A DNA stretch of 64,000 nt from CAYNST01 sp964434105 (GCA_964434105.1 CAYSTJ010000014.1:22973-86972), one strand, 5' to 3'. Shown: positions 53,635 through 63,312, counted from the stretch's first letter. Made by a program: numbers and translations. Notes: generated from the letters alone by a model not told the origin.

Positions 53635-54651
53635 ATGGCACGATTCAATGCGAAAGTTGTGGTAGTAACCGGCGCGTCTGCCGGGGTAGGTCGCGCCACT
53701 GCGATAGCCTTTGGCCGCCATGGTGCCAGCGTAGCGCTGTTGGCACGCGGCTCGGACGGCCTGGAGGAAGCCGCCCGCGAGGTTTCCCAGGCGGGTGGCC
53801 GCGCACTGGTAATACCCACCGACGTCGCCGATGCCAGCCAGGTGGATGCAGCGGCAGACCGCATTGTCGCTGAACTTGGGCCAATTGACATCTGGGTCAA
53901 CTCGGCCATGGTTACTATGTTCTCGGGGTTTAACAGCATGACCAACGAAGAATTTGACCGGGTCACCCAGGTAACCTATCTCGGTACCGTATACGGAACA
54001 CGTGCGGCACTGAGGCATATGCGGCCACTCAATCGGGGTCGTATCATCCAGGTCGGCTCTGCACTTGCCTACCGCTCAATACCCCTGCAATCGGCATATT
54101 GCGGTGCCAAAGCCGCGATCCGCGGTTTCACCGATGCCGTGCGGGTTGAGCTGATGCAGGAGAAATCCAATATCTGCATGACTATGGTGCAATTGGGCGC
54201 GGTCAATACCCCGCAGTTTGAATGGGCGCGTTCGCGCATACACGCCCGCCCCCAGCCATTGCCACCGATCTACCAGCCCGAAGTTGCTGCCGAATCCATC
54301 CTGTTAGCGGCGTCGCGAAGACGACGCGAGGTGTGGAGTACCTTCTCCACATTCAAAACCATTGTCGGCGGATTTTTACTGCCCGGTATCGGCGACCGGA
54401 TGGCACTGAAACAGGCTTACTCCGGCCAAAAAGACACCGAGTCTCCCATACCACCCGATCGCCCGGACAACCTTTACACGGCCGTCGACCGCAATTTCGG
54501 TGCCCATGGGCGTTTCGATGACCAGGCAAAAAACAAAAGCTGGTATTTAAAAGCCAGTGAACACAGAACGCCCCTGCTGTTTGGCGCGCTGGCATTGGCC
54601 ACAGCGGTGGGCAGCCGCCTGGTCGCCAAACGATTGCGCACCTCGCATTAG
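53635..54651 (+). CDS. Short-chain dehydrogenase/reductase
   Basis: A 338-residue NAD(P)-dependent oxidoreductase. The Rossmann motif TGASAGVG (about residues 11-18), NSA in the NAG position, and the catalytic Ser and YCGAK (Tyr near 155) are present. About 80 residues beyond the SDR core include a hydrophobic segment at the C-terminus (LLFGALALATAVGSRLVAK) that may anchor it in the membrane. ATG 53635 has GAGGAG eight bases upstream; the frame extends to 53419 but without support. The GH15 gene follows after 12 bases, so the two are co-transcribed. Substrate unknown. Confidence 0.88.
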   Translation: MARFNAKVVVVTGASAGVGRATAIAFGRHGASVALLARGSDGLEEAAREVSQAGGRALVIPTDVADASQVDAAADRIVAELGPIDIWVNSAMVTMFSGFNSMTNEEFDRVTQVTYLGTVYGTRAALRHMRPLNRGRIIQVGSALAYRSIPLQSAYCGAKAAIRGFTDAVRVELMQEKSNICMTMVQLGAVNTPQFEWARSRIHARPQPLPPIYQPEVAAESILLAASRRRREVWSTFSTFKTIVGGFLLPGIGDRMALKQAYSGQKDTESPIPPDRPDNLYTAVDRNFGAHGRFDDQAKNKSWYLKASEHRTPLLFGALALATAVGSRLVAKRLRTSH

Positions 54652-54663
54652 GGAGCCTGGGCA

Positions 54664-56445
54664 TTGAAGGGTAAGCAAGTACCTACTAACCCCATTGCGG
54701 ATTACGCGCTGATAGGCAACCTGCGCTGCGGCGCACTGGTGGCAAAAACCGGCACTATCGACTGGTTCTGCCCGCCCAAATTCGACGCACCGGCGTGCTT
54801 TGCCGCCCTGTTGGGCGCGCCGGAAAACGGGCAATGGCTATTGACGCCGGCGTCAGCGCAGTTTTCGGTCAGCCGTCGTTATCTGCCGGATACCCTGATA
54901 CTTGAGACAACATTTTCAGTTGCGTCGGGTGAAGCCCGCGTTCTGGATTTTATGCCCGTGGACAGCCACTGTCAGATAATTCGTATCGTGGAAGGATTAA
55001 GTGGCTCAGTAGACCTGGTCATGAAGTGTGTGCCACGCTTTGAATATGGTCGCCAGATTCCAGCGGTGGAAAACCGCCGCACCATTGTTTTTAACCATGA
55101 GCAGGGCCACCTCATACTCGACACCGATATCGCCCTGGACGTAGAGAGCGATGCCTGCGCTACTGGCCGGTTCACGGTGGAGGCTGACAAGCGGCATTTT
55201 TTCGTGCTGACGTTTTCCCACGAGGACACCACGGCGCGCACACCGCCGGTCGACAAGGAACTCGAGACCTGCACACGCTGGTGGCGGGATTGGGCCAGTC
55301 GCAATAACTACCGGGGGCGATGGCCGGAAGCCGTCAGCCGGTCGCTGATTGCCCTGAAAGCCTTGACCTACGAACCCACTGGCGGAATGGTGGCTGCACC
55401 GACGACTTCCCTGCCGGAAATCCCGGGGGCATGGGCCAACTGGGACTACCGCTACTGCTGGATTCGGGATGCTGCACTGGTCCTGGATATCTTCCTGCGG
55501 CGTAATTACCACGAAGAAGCGGTCGCCTGGCGGGACTGGCTGCGCGACGCCGCGTCTCACCCGGATTCAATCATGCATACGGTTTATGCTGTCGGCGGGC
55601 AGCTGCCACCTGAAGAACGCGAACTGCCGTGGCTGTCCGGATACAATGGTGCCGCACCGGTACGCGTCGGCAACGCGGCCCGTTCCCAGTTCCAGATTGA
55701 TCTGCGCGGCGAATTGCTGGACGTATTCCACCTTGCCCGCCGCAGCGGACTGGATAGTGACGACGCAATGTGGGCCCTGCAATTGCAGCTCCTGGAACAC
55801 CTGGAGACCAGTTGGCAAAAGCCGGACGCCGGCATTTGGGAGTTCCGGGAAGAAGGTCTCCAGCTAACCCATTCCAAGGTCCTCGCCTGGGTGGCTTACG
55901 ACCGCTCCATTAAAGACGCCGAAGCGTTTGGGCTCGACGGCCCCGTCGACCACTGGAAATCGCTGCGTGAAAAAATCCGGGCCGACATCTTGATGAATGG
56001 ACTCCACCCCGAGGGCGGCTATTTCACCCAGACGTATGGCTCCGACGAAACCGACGCCAGTCTGCTGCAAATTCCCGAGTTTGGCTTTCTGCCGGCAGAT
56101 GATCCGCGCATGCTGGCTACCGTGAAAAAAATAGAAGAGGATCTGGTCATGGACGGCTTTGTTTACCGCTATAAAACAGATGGCTACCGCGAGGGCGCCT
56201 TTCTGCCGTGTACCCTCTGGCTGGCCAACAACTATATGCTGGCCGGTCGACGTAAAGACGCTGAAACGCTGTTTGAGCGGGTGCTGAGCGTGTGCAACGA
56301 TGTCGGCTTGCTGGCTGAGGAGTATGACCCACGCTCCGGCTATCTGCTGGGTAACTTTCCGCAGAGCTTCACTCATCTGGAACTGATCAATAGTGCCGAG
56401 CTGATTGGCGCGGGTGAACACGTCTACCGCAGCGGCGACGAATAG
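54664..56445 (+). CDS. Glycoside hydrolase family 15 protein (glucoamylase/trehalase-like)
   Basis: A 593-residue cytoplasmic protein with the GH15 architecture: an N-terminal beta domain beginning IADYALIGNLRCGALVAKTG, and an alpha/alpha barrel with NWDYRYCWIRDA, LPWLSGYNGAAPVRVGN and the catalytic acid in GIWEFREE. This subgroup includes enzymes acting on trehalose as well as alpha-glucans; the substrate is unproven. The start is TTG 54664 after AGGGAG at eight bases. Second gene of the SDR-GH15 pair. Confidence 0.88.
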   Translation: MKGKQVPTNPIADYALIGNLRCGALVAKTGTIDWFCPPKFDAPACFAALLGAPENGQWLLTPASAQFSVSRRYLPDTLILETTFSVASGEARVLDFMPVDSHCQIIRIVEGLSGSVDLVMKCVPRFEYGRQIPAVENRRTIVFNHEQGHLILDTDIALDVESDACATGRFTVEADKRHFFVLTFSHEDTTARTPPVDKELETCTRWWRDWASRNNYRGRWPEAVSRSLIALKALTYEPTGGMVAAPTTSLPEIPGAWANWDYRYCWIRDAALVLDIFLRRNYHEEAVAWRDWLRDAASHPDSIMHTVYAVGGQLPPEERELPWLSGYNGAAPVRVGNAARSQFQIDLRGELLDVFHLARRSGLDSDDAMWALQLQLLEHLETSWQKPDAGIWEFREEGLQLTHSKVLAWVAYDRSIKDAEAFGLDGPVDHWKSLREKIRADILMNGLHPEGGYFTQTYGSDETDASLLQIPEFGFLPADDPRMLATVKKIEEDLVMDGFVYRYKTDGYREGAFLPCTLWLANNYMLAGRRKDAETLFERVLSVCNDVGLLAEEYDPRSGYLLGNFPQSFTHLELINSAELIGAGEHVYRSGDE

Positions 56446-56721
56446 AATCGTTAGCGAATCGCCCCGGAAACGCTGAACCAGATTCACACTTTTGTTACAC
56501 CGGACCGTCCCATGCGGTCAACGCTGGCCTGGAATAACGACTACCGGGCACGCTTCCGAAAACCCAGTGCAGCGCCATGGCGCCAGCATACATTGCGCAC
56601 AATGACCCCGCAGTCTATTATTCCAGTCCCACAGGGACGCCTCGCCATGTCGCCCTTCCTTAACCTGTGCGCAAAAAACTTTCACGTTCACGTCCGACTC
56701 ATAAGAACAGGTGACCATTCA

Positions 56722-57138
56722 ATGATTATTCGTCCATTTGCAGAAAAAGACCGTGCAGACGTCATCACACTGTGGCAACAGACAGGTCTTTCAGTACCGC
56801 AAAACGATCCGGGAAAAGATATCGACCGAAAAATGCAGGTCAACCCGGAGCTGTTTCTGATTGGTGACATTGAGGGCGAGGTGATTGGCACCGTTATGGC
56901 GGGTTACGAAGGTCATCGCGGCTGGATCAATTATCTTGCGGTGAAGCCGAGCCAGCAGCGAAACGGTTATGGTCGCAAACTGATGGAAGCCGCAGAAAAG
57001 CTGCTACACGAAAAGGGCTGCCCAAAAATAAACCTGCAGGTCAGACGCACCAATACTGACGTCATTAACTTCTATTTTGCCATGGGATACGGCGATGACA
57101 ATGTCGTTGGTCTGGGCAAACGGTTGATTCCGGATTGA
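56722..57138 (+). CDS. ypeA: GNAT family acetyltransferase YpeA
   Basis: A 138-residue cytoplasmic N-acetyltransferase. It matches YpeA over its length: ITLWQQTGL, NDPGKDIDRKM, VIGTVMAGYEGHRGWINYLA, acetyl-CoA loop QQRNGYG and ending GLGKRLI. The acceptor is unknown. AGGTGA eight bases before ATG 56722 marks the start; the open frame to 56512 has no family character. Confidence 0.92.
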   Translation: MIIRPFAEKDRADVITLWQQTGLSVPQNDPGKDIDRKMQVNPELFLIGDIEGEVIGTVMAGYEGHRGWINYLAVKPSQQRNGYGRKLMEAAEKLLHEKGCPKINLQVRRTNTDVINFYFAMGYGDDNVVGLGKRLIPD

Positions 57139-57212
57139 CAACTCCGCGAAGATCTTTCCGATTGTCAATGAATAATTAATAGTCCGTTTTCACATCTCAC
57201 AAGGAAATAACC

Positions 57213-57572
57213 ATGAATATAACCGGCAATATTAATTACGTCGAAATACCGGCGCGCGATATCGAAGCAACAAAGCACTTTTTTACCACCGCTTTTGACT
57301 GGCAATTCGTGGATTACGGCCCCGACTATGCGGCTATGGAAGGTGCGGGTCTCGATGGCGGCTTTTATAAATCCGATAACATCGCAACGCCTGATAATGG
57401 CAGCGTATTGGTCGTACTTTACAGCGCCGAGCTTGAAGAGACGGTCGAACGCGTAAAATCAGCTGGTGGGACCGTTGTTAAGAATATATTTCCCTTCCCA
57501 GGCGGCCGCCGGTTTCATTTCGTCGACCCCAGTGGCAATGAATTTGCCGTGTGGTCCGAGCCCGAAGCCTGA
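57213..57572 (+). CDS. VOC (glyoxalase/bleomycin-resistance fold) protein
   Basis: A 119-residue cytoplasmic protein of the vicinal oxygen chelate superfamily: NYVEIPARDIEATKHFFTTA at the start and FHFVDPSGNEFAVWSE at the end, the metal-site Glu/His pattern of the fold. The AAGGAAATAACC before ATG 57213 is a good binding site. The substrate is unknown; it is close to the glyoxalase-like group whose functions are mostly undefined. Confidence 0.9.
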   Translation: MNITGNINYVEIPARDIEATKHFFTTAFDWQFVDYGPDYAAMEGAGLDGGFYKSDNIATPDNGSVLVVLYSAELEETVERVKSAGGTVVKNIFPFPGGRRFHFVDPSGNEFAVWSEPEA

Positions 57573-57609
57573 TCTACCCTGCCTGCCTGATCATTCAATT
57601 CTGCCCTGA

Positions 57610-57625
57610 TGTCACACAACTGACA
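57610..57625 (+). promoter_or_regulatory. Pho-box-like direct repeat upstream of the TonB-dependent receptor
   Basis: TGTCACACAACTGACA matches 13 of 16 positions of the enteric Pho-box pattern TGTCATAAAACTGTCA. It lies about 95 bases before the receptor ATG, with an AT-rich candidate -10 about ten bases downstream. The exported pyrophosphatase gene that follows the receptor makes phosphate control sensible. The same bases can be read as an inverted repeat TGTCA-N6-TGACA, so another regulator is possible. Confidence 0.45.
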
Positions 57626-57720
57626 AAAATCAGAAATATTTGTGTAACGCCCGTGGCATATCGTGCGTCCCCTCAAAGCAATCATTCACGCCATTCGCGG
57701 GTGTGACCGAGGGGATTTTT

Positions 57721-60246
57721 ATGCGACTGACACGATTTCCGCACAGAAGACAGCTCGTTGTCGCTGTGGGATTGATACTGGCCGGTAATACGACTGCGCA
57801 GGAAGCGGAAGAAATACGGGATATATTGGTGCTCGGCAGCCGCGGCGCGCTGGTCAATGCAATCGAACGCCAGCGAGAATCCGACAAGGTGTCCAGCGTC
57901 GTGGACTCCGATGCAATGGGGAACTTCGCGGATATCAATGTCGCCGAATCGCTGCGCCGCGTTCCCGGTATTATGGTCGAAAACGACCAGGGCGAAGGCC
58001 GCTATGTGTCGGTGCGAGGTATGAATACCGATCTCAATGCCATGACCATCAATGGCGTCAGCACCGCTTCCCCCGAGAATCGCCGGGGCATTATGCTGGA
58101 TGGTGTACCAACCGACATGCTCGATTCCATGACGGTTTACAAAACCCTGACACCAGATCTGGATGCCGACACCATTGGTGGCGCAATCAACCTGGAAACC
58201 ATCAGTGCCTTTAAATTCGATGGGCTGCATGCGCGCTTAAAAGCCGAAACATCCTACAACGATTTGAGTAAAGACAGCAGTAACCCCAAACTGGCCCTGA
58301 TCGCCACCAACCGGTTTAAAATGGCGGGCGGTGAACTGGGTGTCGCGATGACCCTCAGTGATCAAACACGGCGCATCGTTTCCATCAATAATGAAACTGG
58401 CGGCTGGGGTGAAAACTACCTCGACTCCGATTACGAAATGCGTTCCTACGATATCGAGCGCGAGCGCCAGGGCATAGTGGTGAATTTTGATTTTCATGCC
58501 GACAGCGGCAACAAATACTACACCCGCATTTTTCACAACGACTATACCGAAACCGAAAGCCGCACCAAATGGGAAACACGCTCGCTGGAAGAAGAAGCAA
58601 CGGTTGACGGCAACATCTTTACCTATCCATTCCAGCGTATAGACACGGAATCGCGACCGCGGGTCGAATTGCGCAGCATCAGCTCCGTCCAGATTGGCGG
58701 TGAATTCGCGTTTGGCGACAGAACGACACTGAAAGCCGAAATCTTTGCCTCGGAAGCAGAACAGGACGATACCGACAAATGGAATGTGATCTTCCGCAGC
58801 ATCGAACTGGATCAGCCCATGACCTATGACAACAGCGATCCACGTCAGCCGACCCTCAACTTCGCCCCTGAACTTTACCTCCCCGAAAACCTGCCGCTGC
58901 GCGCCCTGGAATACGAATACGCATTGACCCGCGATGAGGAAATGGGCTTCCGCGCTGATCTCAACTTCAGCCTGACCGACAGCACTGAACTGCAATACGG
59001 CCTCAAATACCGTACCCGCGAGAAGAACAACGACTTTAACTTCTGCGGTTACGAGCCGGTGGCAGATTCCACCCTGGCCGATTACCCCAACACGGAAATC
59101 GGCGCCTACCTGAACAATCGCCACGGCCCCGCACCGACCGTTGCCAGCGTCCACGCAATGGCACAAACCCTTGGCAATGGCACGATTGCGCTTTCTGACG
59201 GAACCACTTGTCGCGCGCCCGGTGACGTCTGGACGATGAGCGGCGATGAAGACGAAGAGTCCATCGCCGCAGACTGGTACACCGACGAAGACATTTTGGC
59301 TGCCTATGCCATGGCAACCACTCAAGTGGGTGCTGTGACCTATATTTACGGCGTGCGTTACGAAGACACCCAGGCCAACTACACCGGTAAACTCTATGAC
59401 GGTGACGCCTTTGGCGGCACTGTCTCCTACGACAAGGACTACAGCTTTCTGGCACCGTCCCTCAATGTCAAAATTGACCTGACCGACGACAAAGTCCTGC
59501 GCGTCGGCCTGTTCCGTTCACTGGTGCGACCCGGCTTTGGCGAATCCGCAGCGGGTGCGGAAATTGATCTGGAAGACAACGAAATCGATGGCGGCAACCC
59601 CTTCCTCGACCCCACCACCGCGTGGAACCTGGATTTAAGTTACGAATGGTACCTGAGCCCGGAAACTTTCTTCAGCGCCGGGATTTTTCACAAGGAAATT
59701 GATGACGCCATTCTGGCTATTGATGCAGCCAACATCACGCTACGCGGCCAGCAATGGGATCGCGGTGAAACCTACATCAATGCCGGCAGCAGCAGTATCA
59801 CCGGCCTTGAGCTCGGCTTCCAGACAGCATTTGACAACGGTTTCCTCTTTTCGCTCAACTACACCTATGCCGATGGCAGCACGGATTTGCCGGAAGACTC
59901 CGCCTTTGGAGTGCGTACTATTCCCTACCTGAAGCAGGCAGAGCACACCGGTAACATCGCACTGGGGTATAACAAATCCGCCTGGGATGTGCGACTCGCC
60001 GCCAACTATCGCAGCGAATTCCTGGATAGCATTGGCAATGACGCACTGTACGACCGCTTCACCAGCGACCACATGCAGGTAGATCTGACCGCACGATACA
60101 GGGTCAATGACAACCTGAGCATCAACGCCGCCGCGATCAATCTCAATGATCGCCCTGAGTTTTACTACTTCGGTAATGAACAACGGCTGTCGCAGTATGA
60201 TGAATTTGGCAGCACTTATGAACTGGGTCTTACGTATACGTTTTGA
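57721..60246 (+). CDS. TonB-dependent outer-membrane receptor (TonB-Xanth-Caul-like)
   Basis: An 841-residue receptor. Signal peptide to about residue 27; a TonB-box-like region (EIRDILVLGSRG); a plug domain (about 45-150; VAESLRRVPGIMVENDQGEG, VSVRGM, TINGVSTASPENRRG, TIGGAINLET); and a 22-strand barrel with C-terminal Phe (GLTYTF). The plug resembles the TonB-Xanth-Caul group, often importers of oligosaccharides or other organic or phosphorylated substrates. ATG 57721 follows GAGGGGA; the extension to 57640 is not credible. No ExbB/ExbD/TonB is adjacent. A Pho-box-like site lies upstream and an exported pyrophosphatase downstream. Confidence 0.93.
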   Translation: MRLTRFPHRRQLVVAVGLILAGNTTAQEAEEIRDILVLGSRGALVNAIERQRESDKVSSVVDSDAMGNFADINVAESLRRVPGIMVENDQGEGRYVSVRGMNTDLNAMTINGVSTASPENRRGIMLDGVPTDMLDSMTVYKTLTPDLDADTIGGAINLETISAFKFDGLHARLKAETSYNDLSKDSSNPKLALIATNRFKMAGGELGVAMTLSDQTRRIVSINNETGGWGENYLDSDYEMRSYDIERERQGIVVNFDFHADSGNKYYTRIFHNDYTETESRTKWETRSLEEEATVDGNIFTYPFQRIDTESRPRVELRSISSVQIGGEFAFGDRTTLKAEIFASEAEQDDTDKWNVIFRSIELDQPMTYDNSDPRQPTLNFAPELYLPENLPLRALEYEYALTRDEEMGFRADLNFSLTDSTELQYGLKYRTREKNNDFNFCGYEPVADSTLADYPNTEIGAYLNNRHGPAPTVASVHAMAQTLGNGTIALSDGTTCRAPGDVWTMSGDEDEESIAADWYTDEDILAAYAMATTQVGAVTYIYGVRYEDTQANYTGKLYDGDAFGGTVSYDKDYSFLAPSLNVKIDLTDDKVLRVGLFRSLVRPGFGESAAGAEIDLEDNEIDGGNPFLDPTTAWNLDLSYEWYLSPETFFSAGIFHKEIDDAILAIDAANITLRGQQWDRGETYINAGSSSITGLELGFQTAFDNGFLFSLNYTYADGSTDLPEDSAFGVRTIPYLKQAEHTGNIALGYNKSAWDVRLAANYRSEFLDSIGNDALYDRFTSDHMQVDLTARYRVNDNLSINAAAINLNDRPEFYYFGNEQRLSQYDEFGSTYELGLTYTF

Positions 60247-60265
60247 ATAGCGCTTCTTTCCTTCG

Positions 60266-60287
60266 CCCCGCTCTGCGGGGTTTTTTT
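60266..60287 (+). terminator. Intrinsic terminator between the TonB receptor and pyrophosphatase genes
   Basis: CCCCGC (60266-60271) and GCGGGG (60275-60280) form a perfect stem with a TCT loop, followed by seven T's. The pyrophosphatase ATG is only 14 bases beyond, so the downstream gene depends on read-through or on a promoter inside the receptor gene. Confidence 0.88.
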
Positions 60288-60300
60288 GTAGGTAAATATT

Positions 60301-60948
60301 ATGAATATAAAAGTTTTTCTCCTGATGCTGATCCTGTTGCCAACTATTTACGCACAACACGCATCCGCCAACTCAACTATCTTAAATTTCTCGCAGCCGC
60401 CGGAAGCGCCGGACGAAGTTTACGTACTGATCGAAATTCCCGCCGGCAGCACAACCAAATATGAAATCGACGCAGAGACGGGTTTCCTGTTTGTTGATCG
60501 CTACCAGTCCATGCCGGTCGTCTATCCGGCCAATTACGGCACACTGCCTTCCACGCTTGCGGGCGATCAGGACCCGCTGGACGCCCTGGTCTACACCCGC
60601 GAGCCCATCGTACCCGGTGCATTGATCAAGGTGCGTCCCATTGGCATCCTGCATATGCTGGACGCCGGTGAAGAAGACGACAAACTGATTGCCGTCCCAA
60701 CCACCGAAATCGATCCAACATTTGCTGATATAAATACTATCACCGACTTGCCCGCCATCGAACGCGAACGCCTGCTGGCGTTTTTCCGAATCTACAAAGA
60801 CCTGCCCGCAGGCCGCAAGGAAGTGAAAATTGATAAGCTGGAAGGCCGAAAAAAGGCTTTAGCGGTAATACGCGCTGCGGTGGCAGCCTATAACTCGCAG
60901 GCAACACCAGCCGAATCGTCGCAGCAACGGCAGCAGTTGACGCCGTAA
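60301..60948 (+). CDS. Exported family I inorganic pyrophosphatase
   Basis: A 215-residue protein with a signal peptide ending in ASANS (about residue 25), followed by a family I pyrophosphatase domain: YEIDAETGFLFVDR, MPVVYPANYGTLPSTLAGDQ, DPLDALV (the D-x-D-P-x-D metal site is DQDPLD here) and KEVKIDKLEGRKKA. It would hydrolyse pyrophosphate to phosphate in the periplasm, whereas normal Ppa is cytoplasmic. ATG 60301 follows a weak AGGTAA. The C-terminus has about 20 extra residues rich in Gln and Ala. It follows the TonB-dependent receptor after a terminator. Confidence 0.88.
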   Translation: MNIKVFLLMLILLPTIYAQHASANSTILNFSQPPEAPDEVYVLIEIPAGSTTKYEIDAETGFLFVDRYQSMPVVYPANYGTLPSTLAGDQDPLDALVYTREPIVPGALIKVRPIGILHMLDAGEEDDKLIAVPTTEIDPTFADINTITDLPAIERERLLAFFRIYKDLPAGRKEVKIDKLEGRKKALAVIRAAVAAYNSQATPAESSQQRQQLTP

Positions 60949-61223
60949 TGGTTTGCGTGGGTGATCTGGAAAATCATCCGTCCTCAAGCGATATTCCGAG
61001 GCCAGTGGAAGGTCACAACTGATTCGAACTGCTCGGCGATGGAAGCTGGTGTAAGCCCATCGGAATTTTGAACGCTTATTCGGAAGACTAGCCGCTGGGG
61101 CCAATTCTATGAGAATATTGACCGCACCCATGTTGCAATGCGGTTAAAATTCCGACTAGAAGCGTGTAGCGCCCGGTTTTCGGATTCGCCAGCCAACATT
61201 CTGACAAAGCATTGTGAGCGCCC
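60949..61223. other. Gap between the pyrophosphatase and the Fic remnant
   Basis: About 275 bases, no gene. The stretch 61060-61170 reads as an open but family-less frame on the plus strand and may be a fragment of a lost gene. Confidence 0.4.
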
Positions 61224-61903
61224 ATGAGAACTCCCGCAGGCTATCAATGGTTGACCGAGCACTACCAGCTGCCGGTCATGCCGCTAAACCCCGTGTGCTA
61301 TATCGACTCCACCATTCGCAGCCGGGAGGAGAAAGACGTAGGCGACGCACGGCTCATGCTGTTCGAGCCAAAGTACCAACCGGAAACCAATCTCGCAGGT
61401 CAGTCGCAGTTCGCCATGCGCTACGAAGGTGTCAATCTCCAGCTGTTGGCTCTCTTGTTTCATCGCGAGGGCACGACCGTGGATTTACCCCGCGGGGCAT
61501 AGTGCTTCCGGTTTCCGCTGTTATTCTGGCTAACCTGAATAATTACATCGCCGTACTGGAGGTCTTCTCGCGCCCCTTGCGAAGTATGACTCGCTATTCA
61601 CCAGATTTACCTCATCTGTCGGCCGAGGGTAACGACGCCGTATACTTCCGCTACTTTGATGCCACCCCTCATGCCGAATTCCTCTATCAGGCATTGGAGC
61701 GCACCGTGGAAGAAGATTTACAACAGGAAATCGACTTCCTGTTGGGTTTTGATAAAGCCTATAGCCGCTTAAATAATCTGCTGGATTGGCCCGGCCACAG
61801 CCTGGAATTATTTGTTCGCGTGGTGCACCACAATAACGGCAGCCTTTCCAATACCAAGCGTAAAAGCCATTTCGCCTGGATGACAGAAGTAGAGATTGCC
61901 TAG
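61224..61903 (+). pseudogene. Fic-family protein remnant, core deleted and frameshifted
   Basis: Two adjoining frames carry pieces of one Fic-family (AMP-transferase-type) gene. Frame one (61224-61502) gives an N-terminal part (TPAGYQWLTEHYQLPVMPLN to LLALLFHREG). Frame two (from about 61480 to 61903) gives the part that normally follows the Fic core: TPRGIVLPVSAVILANL, FRYFDATPHAEFLYQALE and a C-terminal KSHFAWMTEVEIA. The intervening core with HPFxxGNGR is missing and the pieces are out of frame. Decay is complete; no active enzyme is expected. ATG 61224 has no strong binding site. Confidence 0.75.
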
Positions 61904-62058
61904 GCCGAATCAGGGGTGCGAGAAAGTTTTGCCCATTTAAACAAAACATCGTCGCAGGAAAATTCATTGAACCCCTGAGTGAAGCTGTTGAGCGAAGACG
62001 AATCGGACGCTCCCCATGTTCAACCTGGGCCGCAAAGCAGTGGCGACACCTGTCAGCT

Positions 62059-62781
62059 TTACTCCTGGTTCAGGATTTCAAGATAGGCGGTATAGGCGTA
62101 TAGCCGGTTTCGCTTCTGCCCGGTCAATTCGTGCACCAGATTAAGGTCCGTTTGTGCCAGTCGCTCCATTACCTTGCCAGCAGTAGCAGGGGCCAGCCCC
62201 AGGGCAATTGCACTATGTTTCACCGACAATGCCAGCACGTTTAACGAAATTCTTAAAATTGACTATAAAATGGCCATCCGGACTACGCTGCTGGCTGTGC
62301 GTATGAAGCGCACCAGTAGATGAGCGCACAAGACAAGGGAAGGTTTTCGCGCTTTCAGCCTGCAACCTTCGGGATTTATGATGTTTTTGATGTAGTGCAA
62401 TTGCCCTGGGGCCAGCCCGGTCTTTTCCACGATCCTGCCGATGTTAAGTATGGGGTTCTCAAACAGCGCATCCAGCACCTGATTGGCCGACCCCGCCAAG
62501 CGGCCCGGTTGTGGCAGCATCGCCTTGTGCTGGTTACGCAGATCGTTCAGCCGCCGGGCCGTAACTACAGCCTGGCTGGCGGTTTCAGCCACGGCGGCTA
62601 CAAAAAACAATAGCCACGCCTCCCAGTCGCCGGTGAGTCTAACCTGCTGCAGGTGCTCATAGTAGGCCTGCCGATGCTTTTTAAAGAACACGGATAAATA
62701 CAACAGTGGCTGACTGAGCACGCCGGCCTGCACCAATATCAGCGGAATCGGTCTACTGGTTGCGTCCTTGCAGTGCATCAT
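62059..62781 (-). pseudogene. Second Fic-family remnant, C-terminal part with in-frame stop
   Basis: The frame from 62781 encodes what normally follows the Fic core (GVLSQPLLYLSVFFKKHR, GDWEAWLLFFVAAVAETA, ATARRLNDL and the start of a winged-helix part, TGLAPGQL). It is stopped by TAG at 62263-62265, yet the same frame continues as a Fic-type C-terminus (GLAPATAGKVMERLAQTDLN, LTGQKRNRLYAYTAYLEIL) to TAA at 62059-62061. The two winged-helix-like segments suggest a fusion of two copies or an internal duplication. The N-terminus and the HPFxxGNGR core are absent. It converges on the first remnant. Confidence 0.75.
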
Positions 62782-62863
62782 AGAATTCGACCTGGCCCTG
62801 AAATATCAGATTTTCCGCCGGAAAATCGGCAAACTGAGCTCCAGCGCGCTGGAACGTTAAACC

Positions 62864-63307
62864 CTACTGAAAATCAATCACCTCAAAATCTCGCAAAGTC
62901 ATGGATTCATCCACATCCCAGCCAGCAATATTCTTGTGAGAGCTCTGGTATTTCTCAGAATAAACCATCTCGCCGATCTCCATATACAAGGAGAACTTTT
63001 GAATCTTTGCCGGTTTCGATTTTTTACCGTTACCAAAGGTGATTTGGGGCTCAGACACCTTGGGTAATTGCTTCAGGATCTCAACCGGTAAAGCCAGTTC
63101 GCCTGTATCTGTTTTTATGCGGAAAGCAGTCGTATTGCCGGCATCATCGGTTGCAATGCTAATTTGCACAAGGCCGAAAGGCGCTGGCACGGTGGTTGTG
63201 AACTGTCGGTGCTCCCACGGGGCTGAATGGCCGAAAGTGACCGGCATTGATGCACAGGCCGACATGGTCATTAACGCCAGCATGGGCGCGATCAGTAAAT
63301 ATTTCAT
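62864..63307 (-). CDS. Lipoprotein of unknown function
   Basis: A 147-residue protein with lipobox (TMSAC, Cys at residue 18) and a beta-rich body containing TTTVPAPFGLVQISI and GELALPVEILKQL. Its ATG lies five bases after the stop of the HExxH gene, with no binding site of its own, so it is probably translationally coupled. I do not recognise the family. The Asp/Glu-rich C-terminus (DVDESMTLRDFEVIDF) is notable. It could be a partner or immunity protein of the upstream product. Confidence 0.75.
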   Translation of the reverse strand: MKYLLIAPMLALMTMSACASMPVTFGHSAPWEHRQFTTTVPAPFGLVQISIATDDAGNTTAFRIKTDTGELALPVEILKQLPKVSEPQITFGNGKKSKPAKIQKFSLYMEIGEMVYSEKYQSSHKNIAGWDVDESMTLRDFEVIDFQ

Positions 63308-63312
63308 AAGCG

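Noticed and set aside
58237..59325. A 362-codon minus-strand frame opposite the TonB receptor
   Set aside because: Antisense shadow of a clear receptor gene.
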